Positions 1-5,076 of a stretch of DNA of 5,076 bases are shown one piece after another. The notes beneath the pieces were generated by a model. That model was not told where the DNA came from and made no database searches. It saw nothing but the letters and a program-made list of their open reading frames with translations. The number at the start of each line of letters is the position of its first letter. Positions within the stretch are counted from its first letter, which is position 1. The DNA lies in assembly GCA_022601215.1 (NCBI GenBank), contig JAHZIZ010000345.1, positions 1-5,076 of the forward strand, in the 5' to 3' direction. A program made the translations under genes and the position numbers. The stretch is from Bacteroidota bacterium. Lineage in GTDB: Bacteria; Bacteroidota; Bacteroidia; Flavobacteriales; Flavobacteriaceae.

Positions 1-1
1 G

Positions 2-631
2 TCGTTACGACGGATTGCCCTGCAATTGGCGACGCTGATTAATCCGGGGGAGGTCAAGCAAGATATGCTGACAACAATTACTGATCAGGCTTTTGTTGCT
101 GATGATGTGATGCCGCGTAATGAGCAGGACTTTGTCGCACAAAAACAGATTGCACGGTCACGGCTGCCTGCTGTGACGGATTCTCTAACAAGTATGATGC
201 AAAAAATTGGTAATGAGTACCAATCATTAATGATGTATTTGTCAAAAGCGAGTAGTGGACATCATAGCGTGTGTGGCGAACTAAATATGCAATTAGGCCA
301 TCTCATATATCCGGGGTTTCTCAATGCGACACAGTGGGAGCGATTGCAACATTTTCCGCGTTATCTAAGGGGGATGTCTATGCGTTTGGATAAGTTTTCT
401 GCCAATCCCAAACGCGATGAACAATATGAACTTGAAATTTCAAAATTATGGTGCTTATACAAACAGCGTTTAGATAAACATCGTCAAATTGGAATTGATG
501 ACCCAAATCTTGTGGAGTTTCGTTGGCAAATTGAGGAGCTGCGTATATCCTTGTTTGCACAGGAATTGAAAACGCCGTATCCAGTATCAATTAAGCGATT
601 ACAGAAGCTATGGGAGAAAACTAGAGCATAG
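2..631 (+). CDS. hrpA: ATP-dependent RNA helicase HrpA, C-terminal part (5' end outside window)
   Basis: This is the 3' end of a large DEAH-box RNA helicase gene. The frame is open from base 2, so the TTG at 26 is only an internal codon and the real start lies left of the window. About 209 residues are present, against roughly 1300 for a full HrpA. They belong to the C-terminal domain (DUF3418) that follows the helicase core. I recognise the family from the terminal signature around 520-610, which reads RWQIEELRISLFAQ followed by ELKTPYPVS and KRLQKLWE, nearly as in other HrpA tails. No Walker A or DEAH motif is expected or seen in this part. HrpA acts in the cytoplasm on RNA and is linked in the literature to fimbrial mRNA processing and rescue of stalled ribosomes. 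It is a housekeeping neighbour with no evident link to the polysaccharide genes downstream, from which a 238-base gap separates it. Confidence 0.9.
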   Translation, partial: SLRRIALQLATLINPGEVKQDMLTTITDQAFVADDVMPRNEQDFVAQKQIARSRLPAVTDSLTSMMQKIGNEYQSLMMYLSKASSGHHSVCGELNMQLGHLIYPGFLNATQWERLQHFPRYLRGMSMRLDKFSANPKRDEQYELEISKLWCLYKQRLDKHRQIGIDDPNLVEFRWQIEELRISLFAQELKTPYPVSIKRLQKLWEKTRA

Positions 632-789
632 TGATTGTACTTATTTGTATGGTAATGGATGTTTATCAGGGCAATACTTGGTGTCAAAATAGAATATGAA
701 AATAGCTTAACTTTGGTAGATGATAATAATTCTATTAGGGTAATATAAAGTCGTTTCTGTACAATATTTAAATTCTATTGGTACTGTGG

Positions 790-835
790 TTATAGTATAT
801 TTTTTAAATTTGATCATGACTTTTATAGTATATTT
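790..835 (+). repeat. 13-bp direct repeat, 33 bp apart, upstream of the O-ligase gene
   Basis: TTATAGTATATTT occurs at 790-802 and again, identically, at 823-835. The 33-bp period is close to three helical turns, which would put both copies on the same face of the DNA. Each copy contains TATAGT, which resembles a sigma-70 -10 box, but neither has a good TTGACA-like box about 17 bp upstream. The 632-869 gap must hold the promoter of the downstream gene if that gene is not read from hrpA. The repeat could be a pair of regulator half-sites, tandem weak -10 elements, or chance in very AT-rich DNA. No convincing hrpA terminator is visible in the gap. Confidence 0.4.
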
Positions 836-869
836 GTATGAAAATATTTATTAGATTTGAGCACAGTTC

Positions 870-2201
870 ATGAGGGATATAGTAGTTACTGTAATTATTT
901 TTGGGGCATTGCCCTTTGTATTAAAGAATCCTCATATTGGTATATTACTTTGGTCGTGGATTGGCTACATGAACCCACACCGATTGGCATGGGGTTTTGC
1001 TTATAGCTTTCCATTTGCAATGATTGCAGGTGTTGTAACGATCGTTGCATTTTTTGTTTCTATAAAAAAGCTACATTTTTTCTGGACACCGGCGATGGGA
1101 TGGTTACTTTCGTTTGTTGTCTGGATGCTAGTATCAACTTTATTTTCTTTGCAATTTGAGGATTCACTTGTTGAATTGGTAAGAGTTATAAAAATTCAGC
1201 TTGTGATTTTCATGACATTATTTATTATTAAGGATAGAGATAAGATTCATATGCTTGTATGGGTCATAGCACTCTCTATTGGTTTTTATGGGATTAAGGG
1301 AGGAGTATTTACTATACTAAGTGGAGGAAGTGCGCATGTATTAGGGCCTGGTGGTTTTATTGAAGGGAATACAGAGATTGGCTTGGTGTTGGTAATGGTT
1401 TTGCCGTTATTTTGGTATTTATATCTCAACACGACGAACAAATGGGCTCGTATTGGATTAGTTTTCTCTATGTTGTTGATTCCTGTTGGAATTCTAGGTA
1501 CACAATCTCGTGGTGCATTACTTGCTATTGTTGCAATTGGTTTTTTTATGTGGCTAAAAAGTCGAAGAAAGTTCGCACCTTTTATTGTCATACTTATGAT
1601 GGTACCCATGCTTTATGCATTTATGCCACAAACATGGCACGATCGAATGGATACGATGAAGGATTACGAAAATGATATTTCAGCAATGGGGCGCATTCAA
1701 GCTTGGACATTTGCATATAGATTGGCTGTTGAGAAACCATTGTCCGGCGGTGGATTTGGAGCTTTTAATCCTATGAATTATGAGCGTTTTTCTCCTGGTG
1801 CAGTGGCAGAAGGAACAGGGATGTACCATGATTCACACAGTATTTATTTTGAAATTTTGGGTGAGCAAGGTTTTGTTGGCTTAGGTATTTTCTTGATGCT
1901 TGGTTTCTTCTACTGGAGAATTGCGGGTAGAATAAGGAGGCTTACTAAAACGTCTATACAACATAAGTGGGCATATGATCTTGCTTCAATGCTTCAAGTT
2001 AGTATGGTTGGTTATGCAGTAGGGGGAGCTTTTCTAGGACTGGCATATTTTGATCTTAGCTATCATTTTTTAGCCATACTTATTGTAGTGGAAAGGATTG
2101 TAGAGGACTCTTCTACTCCAAATAATCAATCTGTATCTTCCCGTGATGGAATGCCTGAAAACTCTGGTGGTTGGGCAAGGGCCTCTTCTTCCTCTTTGTG
2201 A
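870..2201 (+). CDS. Exosortase A-associated O-glycosylation ligase / Wzy-WaaL-like membrane protein
   Basis: A 443-residue multi-pass inner-membrane protein of the Wzy/WaaL superfamily. It fits the exosortase A-associated 'probable O-glycosylation ligase' family (TIGR03097 type). Such proteins are thought to transfer or polymerise undecaprenyl-linked glycans on the periplasmic side. The start is firm: an in-frame TGA at 858-860 lies just upstream and the family begins with a similar MRD sequence. The only Shine-Dalgarno candidate is a weak GAG at 859-861. Visible landmarks are NPHRL (residues 35-39), GNTE (166-169), TQSRGALLA (211-219), GRIQAW (274-279) and a loop with YHDSHS (319-324) followed by E328. 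That loop matches the place of the essential histidine in O-antigen ligases. About ten hydrophobic segments span residues 1-410. The last ~30 residues are polar and rich in Ser, Asn and Gly, ending SSSSL, and are probably family-variable. Its natural polymer cannot be read from the sequence. Confidence 0.88.
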   Translation: MRDIVVTVIIFGALPFVLKNPHIGILLWSWIGYMNPHRLAWGFAYSFPFAMIAGVVTIVAFFVSIKKLHFFWTPAMGWLLSFVVWMLVSTLFSLQFEDSLVELVRVIKIQLVIFMTLFIIKDRDKIHMLVWVIALSIGFYGIKGGVFTILSGGSAHVLGPGGFIEGNTEIGLVLVMVLPLFWYLYLNTTNKWARIGLVFSMLLIPVGILGTQSRGALLAIVAIGFFMWLKSRRKFAPFIVILMMVPMLYAFMPQTWHDRMDTMKDYENDISAMGRIQAWTFAYRLAVEKPLSGGGFGAFNPMNYERFSPGAVAEGTGMYHDSHSIYFEILGEQGFVGLGIFLMLGFFYWRIAGRIRRLTKTSIQHKWAYDLASMLQVSMVGYAVGGAFLGLAYFDLSYHFLAILIVVERIVEDSSTPNNQSVSSRDGMPENSGGWARASSSSL

Positions 2202-2227
2202 AAATGTCAAGAGAACTGGAAGTTTGA

Positions 2228-2268
2228 GAATACGGTGGGCTTAAGTCGGATGCTCGTTATCTGTATTC
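2228..2268 (+). other. Possible stem-loop in the leader of the transglutaminase-like gene
   Basis: GAATACGG (2228-2235) can pair with CTGTATTC (2261-2268), giving eight base pairs with one G-U. Inside it, GGGC (2237-2240) can pair with GCTC (2252-2255). No T-tract follows, so this is a poor intrinsic terminator. It lies between the ligase stop and the next gene's ribosome binding site, where it could stabilise mRNA or modulate read-through. I do not recognise a known riboswitch in it. A short interrupted stem like this can also arise by chance. Confidence 0.3.
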
Positions 2269-2316
2269 CTAATGAGGGGGGTGTCCGGAGGGAAATCCTG
2301 AAAAATTTTGGTTCTC

Positions 2317-2323
2317 GGAGGAG
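2317..2323 (+). promoter_or_regulatory. Strong ribosome binding site deciding the start at 2329
   Basis: GGAGGAG lies five bases before the ATG at 2329 and is a near-perfect Shine-Dalgarno sequence. It sits after the in-frame TTG at 2308, so it argues that translation begins at the ATG and not at that earlier TTG. It is the best ribosome binding site in the window. Confidence 0.8.
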
Positions 2324-2328
2324 TCTAT

Positions 2329-3165
2329 ATGAGATTTATTAAGAAAAATAGAATTGTTGCATTTCTCATGTTCTTTTCAGGGGTTATGTTTTTAGGTGCA
2401 CTGTTTTTTACAGTTAGTCGTAATAGCGATATGGATGAATTTGTTCGTATCATTCAAGAAGAAATTGAAAGTAGCCCAGGAACAGGGAAGTTTGTAGAAG
2501 AGTTAAACGAGTGGGTTTACTATAATAAAGGTTTTGCAAAGAATGATGACTATTATTTGTGGTCTAAATTAGGGCCAACGCCCAGACAAATACTTGCCAA
2601 AGGTGGGGACTGTTCTGACAAATCGCGTCTACTTTCTGCAATGTTAAGCTCCGTTGGTATGGACTCGACATTGGTTATGCTTTATGGATGTGAAAATTGT
2701 CGTGCCACACATACAGTTGTTGAAGCTCAGTACGATAATGGTCAGATGGCTGCAGACCCAGTTTTTAATATTGTTTTCCCCAAGAATATTAAAGAATATT
2801 GGGGCCTCAAAGAACTTCAGAATGATCCGAGTCTGTTAATTAATAGGTTGGATGAATTAGTTGTGGAAAAGGGGCCGAATGATAAAATCGCCCTTTACCC
2901 AAGGGAGATTGAAACATATACATGGCTAAAAACCATCAACTGGAATGCGCGCAATGAAACAAAAATTGTAGGAAATTTAGTATCCATATTTTCAGATGAG
3001 CCGTTTTTGGTGAGTCGACCACACTTTCTTGAAGATCCGAAACTATTTTATGCCTATTTTTTTTCAGGTATGGGTATTTTCTTTTTGCTACTTTCAATGG
3101 CAATTCTATGGATTAAAAAGCGTAAAGCTCCTCCAGAACTCTTAGTTTCAGGGTGCTTTATTTAA
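2329..3165 (+). CDS. Membrane-anchored transglutaminase-like (cysteine protease fold) protein
   Basis: A 278-residue protein with a transglutaminase-like core between two membrane segments (about residues 9-29 and 239-262). Basic residues flank both membrane segments on the outer ends (RFIKKNR at the start, KKRK after the second), so the core should lie in the periplasm with both termini in the cytoplasm. The expected Cys-His-Asp triad is visible: Cys95 in GGDCSDKSRLL, His128 in ATHTVVEA and Asp143 in AADPVF. The family includes transglutaminases, cysteine proteases and amidases, so acyl transfer to, or hydrolysis of, a peptide or protein substrate is likely, but the substrate is unknown. A CENC pair (Cys121 and Cys124) lies four residues before the catalytic histidine and could form a disulfide or bind metal. 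The gene follows the O-ligase by 127 bases and may share its transcript. The start is set by the Shine-Dalgarno sequence at 2317-2323. Family fold is fairly sure; the exact role is not. Confidence 0.8.
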   Translation: MRFIKKNRIVAFLMFFSGVMFLGALFFTVSRNSDMDEFVRIIQEEIESSPGTGKFVEELNEWVYYNKGFAKNDDYYLWSKLGPTPRQILAKGGDCSDKSRLLSAMLSSVGMDSTLVMLYGCENCRATHTVVEAQYDNGQMAADPVFNIVFPKNIKEYWGLKELQNDPSLLINRLDELVVEKGPNDKIALYPREIETYTWLKTINWNARNETKIVGNLVSIFSDEPFLVSRPHFLEDPKLFYAYFFSGMGIFFLLLSMAILWIKKRKAPPELLVSGCFI

Positions 3166-3563
3166 AGAATGCATGATGATACTGTAAAGAGGACTCTTAT
3201 ACCTGAAAAGCTATATATTTGAGATGAGCCGATTCGATTGTGCAATTGTCTGTTGTTTTTTCTTGTGAGTATAGCTGCACATATTATTGTTATCGTTATT
3301 TATTTGGTATAAAAGAGCAAAGTCTATCAATGAAAATTTATTGCTTACGGATTGGAAGGTGAAAGCTATGTTACCTTTATTTATAGAGTAAATTGGCTAG
3401 ATGGCCTGCTACAAAAGCACCCTGGCCTGTCATCTATAAGAATACAGAATGTTTGATTATTGAAATGTCGAATCTAGAAGAAGTCTAGTCTTTATTTTAG
3501 TTTTAGAGAAAAGGCTGGGCTGGGTGAATACTTTTATCTTCCTTATTATTTGCTTGTTGTACT
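3166..3563 (+). other. AT-rich stretch with no supported gene, perhaps decayed coding sequence
   Basis: No frame on either strand stays open long enough here to be called a gene. The base composition is low in G+C (18 of 60 at 3241-3300). Short protein-like runs appear in shifting frames. One is a hydrophobic run in frame 1 at about 3255-3309, reading LLFFLVSIAAHIIVIVIYLV before a TAA. A second frame-1 piece, open from 3334 to a TGA at 3454-3456, contains ESYVTFIYRVNWLDGLL. A third, in frame 3, is open from 3387 to a TAG at 3486-3488 and contains TKAPWPVIYKNTE. These could be debris of a lost gene or chance in T-rich DNA. No terminator with a T-tract, tRNA or repeat array was seen. A promoter for the deacetylase may lie here, but no clear -35/-10 pair stood out. 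Confidence 0.4.
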
Positions 3564-3929
3564 TTGTTTAAGTATAAAAAATTACCGTGGACCATTCTGA
3601 TATGTTACGGGATTACACTGGCCTTGAAGATTCTGCGAAAGTTTCGTAAGGCTTGTAAGTGGTGGGCCGGTCAAGATTGGCTTGATGCACCGATGGTTGG
3701 GGTTTACACACTTTTTGAGCGTCTTTCTCGTTGGATTAGGAGGCTGCCTGATATATTTACTATGAATCTTATAAGCATATTGGTTACCCATTCTTTCTGT
3801 ACGACGGAGTCGTTTTCAATGGATTGTAGAAATGCGTTCTACCAAGTAGTTTTCTCATTATACACTTTTCCACTGGTTATTTTTAGTTATACTTTTGTAA
3901 TGTGTGGAGAGCGCTCTAAAAATGACTAA
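3564..3929 (+). pseudogene. Unidentified 121-codon open frame, probably a gene remnant
   Basis: This frame opens with TTG at 3564, has no visible Shine-Dalgarno sequence, and ends at a TAA (3927-3929) that overlaps the start of the deacetylase gene by eight bases. Its first half is basic and tryptophan-rich (for example FRKACKWWAGQDWLDAP and RLSRWIRRLPD) and coincides with a rise in G+C (32 of 60 at 3661-3720, against 18 of 60 at 3241-3300), as expected for old coding DNA. Its second half is a hydrophobic stretch rich in Phe, Ser and Thr with a short charged tail. I do not recognise a family. The missing start signal and the loss of any frame upstream suggest the tail of a gene whose 5' part has gone. 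An alternative reading, spread over three frames from 3685, is a frameshifted small membrane protein. The two readings exclude each other over 3685-3828, and a chance open frame is also possible. Confidence 0.3.
3906..3911 (+). promoter_or_regulatory. Probable ribosome binding site of the deacetylase gene
   Basis: GGAGAG lies ten bases before the ATG at 3922. The spacing is a little long, but it is the only purine-rich match nearby. It favours the ATG over the in-frame GTG at 3904, which has nothing like a Shine-Dalgarno sequence upstream. Confidence 0.5.
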
Positions 3930-4932
3930 ATTATTAGATAATTGCCTGGGGACAGTGCCTCTAAATGCACTGCTTTCACTGATTTCTCCCGCCGGTAAGA
4001 ATGCACGCTTGTCTATTCTTATCTATCACCGGGTTCAAGAAAAGCCTGATCTTTTAGTTGGTGATGATGGAGAAATAGCTATTTTTGATTCTCATCTAAG
4101 TTATCTGACTCGTCATTTTAAGGTCTTGCCATTAGACGAAGCAATTCAGCGGCTAAATGATGGAACGTTGCCTGACCGTGCCGCATGTATTACATTTGAT
4201 GATGGCTATGCAGATAATGCCGAGATTGCATTGCCACTTTTGCAGAAATATGGAGTGCCTGCAACTTTTTTTATTGCAGCGGGGTTTATTGGTGGTGGCA
4301 TGATGTGGAATGATCGAATAATTGAAATTGTTAGACGCGCACCTGGAAATGCATTAGACTTAAGTTCGCTAGGTTTGGGAAATTATGATATCAGTACATT
4401 ATCTCAGCGTCAGAAATCATTGTTTTCCATAATTGAAAAAATTAAGTATAAATCGTATGAAGATAGGTTAGATCAAGACGAGAAATTGCATGCATTACTT
4501 CCAGTTGATTTGCCAGATAACTTTATGATGACTACTCAGCAAATCAAGACTTTACATCGCGCTGGCATGGAGATCGGTGGCCATACAGTGACTCATCCTA
4601 TTTTGGCCCAGTTAGAGTCGGAACAAGCTTACAGAGAGATCGCTGAAGGAAAAGAAATATTAGAGGATTGTATTGGTGAGCCCATACGTTATTTTGCTTA
4701 TCCAAATGGTAAGCCGGATCAGGATTACCGTGCTGAACATGCTTCTATGCTTAAGAAAGTAGGGTTTAAAGCGGCAGTGTCTACTACTTGGGGTGCTGTA
4801 AGTCGTAATAGTGATTTATTTCAGTTGCCAAGATTTACGCCTTGGGATAATAGTAGTACACGTTTTGTATTGCATATGATCCAAAATATGTTGCGAAAAG
4901 CTGAGGTCGCAAAAGTTTCTAGTAATAGTTAG
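3922..4932 (+). CDS. Polysaccharide deacetylase (NodB homology), exosortase-locus type
   Basis: A 336-residue carbohydrate esterase family 4 protein. Such enzymes use a divalent metal to remove N-acetyl (sometimes O-acetyl) groups from polysaccharides. The motifs are intact. ILIYHRV lies at residues 32-38. TFDDGYADN is at 91-99, where Asp93 should be the catalytic base and Asp94 a metal ligand. HTVTH at 221-225 supplies the two metal-binding histidines, and FAYPNGKP is at 258-265. There is no clear signal peptide or membrane segment, only a mildly hydrophobic stretch at residues 9-22, so it may act in the cytoplasm or at the inner membrane on a precursor. The sequence style, including the RFTPWD end (304-309), resembles deacetylases found in exosortase A polysaccharide clusters, in line with the O-ligase upstream. 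It is separated from the transglutaminase-like gene by about 750 bases, so it may have its own promoter. The start at the ATG is supported by GGAGAG at 3906-3911. The substrate is inferred, not shown. Confidence 0.88.
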   Translation: MTKLLDNCLGTVPLNALLSLISPAGKNARLSILIYHRVQEKPDLLVGDDGEIAIFDSHLSYLTRHFKVLPLDEAIQRLNDGTLPDRAACITFDDGYADNAEIALPLLQKYGVPATFFIAAGFIGGGMMWNDRIIEIVRRAPGNALDLSSLGLGNYDISTLSQRQKSLFSIIEKIKYKSYEDRLDQDEKLHALLPVDLPDNFMMTTQQIKTLHRAGMEIGGHTVTHPILAQLESEQAYREIAEGKEILEDCIGEPIRYFAYPNGKPDQDYRAEHASMLKKVGFKAAVSTTWGAVSRNSDLFQLPRFTPWDNSSTRFVLHMIQNMLRKAEVAKVSSNS

Positions 4933-4937
4933 ATAAA

Positions 4938-4956
4938 CCATCGCTTCTAGTGGTGG
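4938..4956 (+). other. Short hairpin just after the deacetylase stop codon
   Basis: CCATCGC (4938-4944) can pair with GTGGTGG (4950-4956) around a TTCTA loop, seven pairs including two G-U. It starts six bases past the stop codon, a common place for a transcript-end structure, but no T-tract follows, so it is not a classical intrinsic terminator. The rest of the segment to 5076 shows no gene. It does contain the 11-base palindrome GCCATTATGGC at 4973-4983. Confidence 0.3.
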
Positions 4957-5076
4957 AACTCTAAGATACTCTGCCATTATGGCGTGCGGCTAGGAAAGGA
5001 TCGTATTTTAATGTGATTGATGATTCTACCGTAATTAACGTAGCCTAATACTGTTAGTTATCTAATGCAATCCAAA

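Noticed and set aside
378..687. Two antisense open frames of about 70 codons over the hrpA end
   Set aside because: They are shadows of the helicase frame, with no ribosome binding site or family resemblance.
632..869. Sigma-54 promoter expected from known exosortase-locus regulation (PrsK/PrsR with RpoN)
   Set aside because: No GG-N10-GC pattern with the usual TGGCAC and TTGC surroundings was found here or in the other gaps. A TGGCAC at about 1635 is inside a gene and lacks the -12 part.
1286..1675. Overlapping open frames within the O-ligase gene (107 codons antisense, 87 codons in another forward frame)
   Set aside because: They lie wholly inside a well-supported membrane protein gene, have no own signals and show no recognisable domain.
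2112..2201. PEP-CTERM-like sorting signal at the end of the O-ligase
   Set aside because: The polar Ser-rich tail has no Pro-Glu-Pro motif followed by a helix and an Arg cluster.
2308..2328. TTG at 2308 as start of the transglutaminase-like gene
   Set aside because: The GGAGGAG at 2317-2323 lies after this TTG and five bases before the ATG at 2329, so it can only serve the ATG.
2202..2328. c-di-GMP (GEMM) riboswitch before the transglutaminase-like gene
   Set aside because: The purine-rich leader invited the idea, but the conserved GEMM core sequences are not present.
2250..2342. Possible 30-codon leader peptide gene overlapping the start of the transglutaminase-like gene
   Set aside because: It has a weak start context and no recognisable features, and it overlaps the strong GGAGGAG start. 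A frame this short is expected by chance.
3186..3199. AAGAGGACTCTT inverted repeat as a terminator after the transglutaminase-like gene
   Set aside because: The arms leave only a two-base loop and no T-tract follows, so it cannot form a good terminator hairpin.
3904..3921. GTG at 3904 as start of the deacetylase
   Set aside because: There is no Shine-Dalgarno sequence upstream of it, and the purine-rich GGAGAG lies inside this stretch, serving the ATG at 3922.
1..5076. CRISPR array, tRNA, rRNA, insertion sequence or attachment site
   Set aside because: No regularly spaced repeats, transposase-like frames, terminal inverted repeats or tRNA-like cloverleaf were seen on either strand.

Overview
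The window looks like chromosomal DNA of an AT-rich proteobacterium, most likely a gammaproteobacterium. Hand-counted lines run from about 30 to 53 % G+C, with coding lines near 40 %. The lineage call rests on the tail of an hrpA-type RNA helicase (common in gamma- and betaproteobacteria) and on an envelope-polysaccharide gene set of the kind found in exosortase A (XrtA/EpsH) loci of those groups. All supported genes are on the + strand.

Layout. (1) From the left edge to 631: the last ~209 codons of hrpA, cut by the window start. (2) 632-869: AT-rich gap with a 13-bp direct repeat; the upstream region of the next gene. (3) 870-2201: a multi-pass membrane protein of the Wzy/WaaL-like O-ligase family associated with exosortase A. 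(4) 2202-2328: a gap with a possible stem-loop and a strong ribosome binding site. (5) 2329-3165: a membrane-anchored transglutaminase-like protein with a Cys-His-Asp triad. (6) 3166-3921: about 750 bases without a convincing intact gene. Its right half has raised G+C, a 121-codon open frame and, in competing frames, pieces resembling a broken small membrane protein. (7) 3922-4932: a NodB-family polysaccharide deacetylase. (8) 4933-5076: no gene seen; a short hairpin lies just after the stop codon.

How the genes may work together (inference). The ligase/polymerase would join lipid-linked glycans at the outer face of the inner membrane. The deacetylase would remove N-acetyl groups from the polymer or its precursor. 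The transglutaminase-like protein, whose predicted topology puts its active site in the periplasm, may process or cross-link an envelope protein or peptide connected with that polymer. No exosortase, PEP-CTERM substrate, glycosyltransferase or flippase is inside the window, so this is probably one edge or a detached part of a larger locus inserted beside the housekeeping gene hrpA.

The least ordinary items are the transglutaminase-like gene, with a CxxC pair just before its catalytic histidine, and the apparently decayed stretch between it and the deacetylase.
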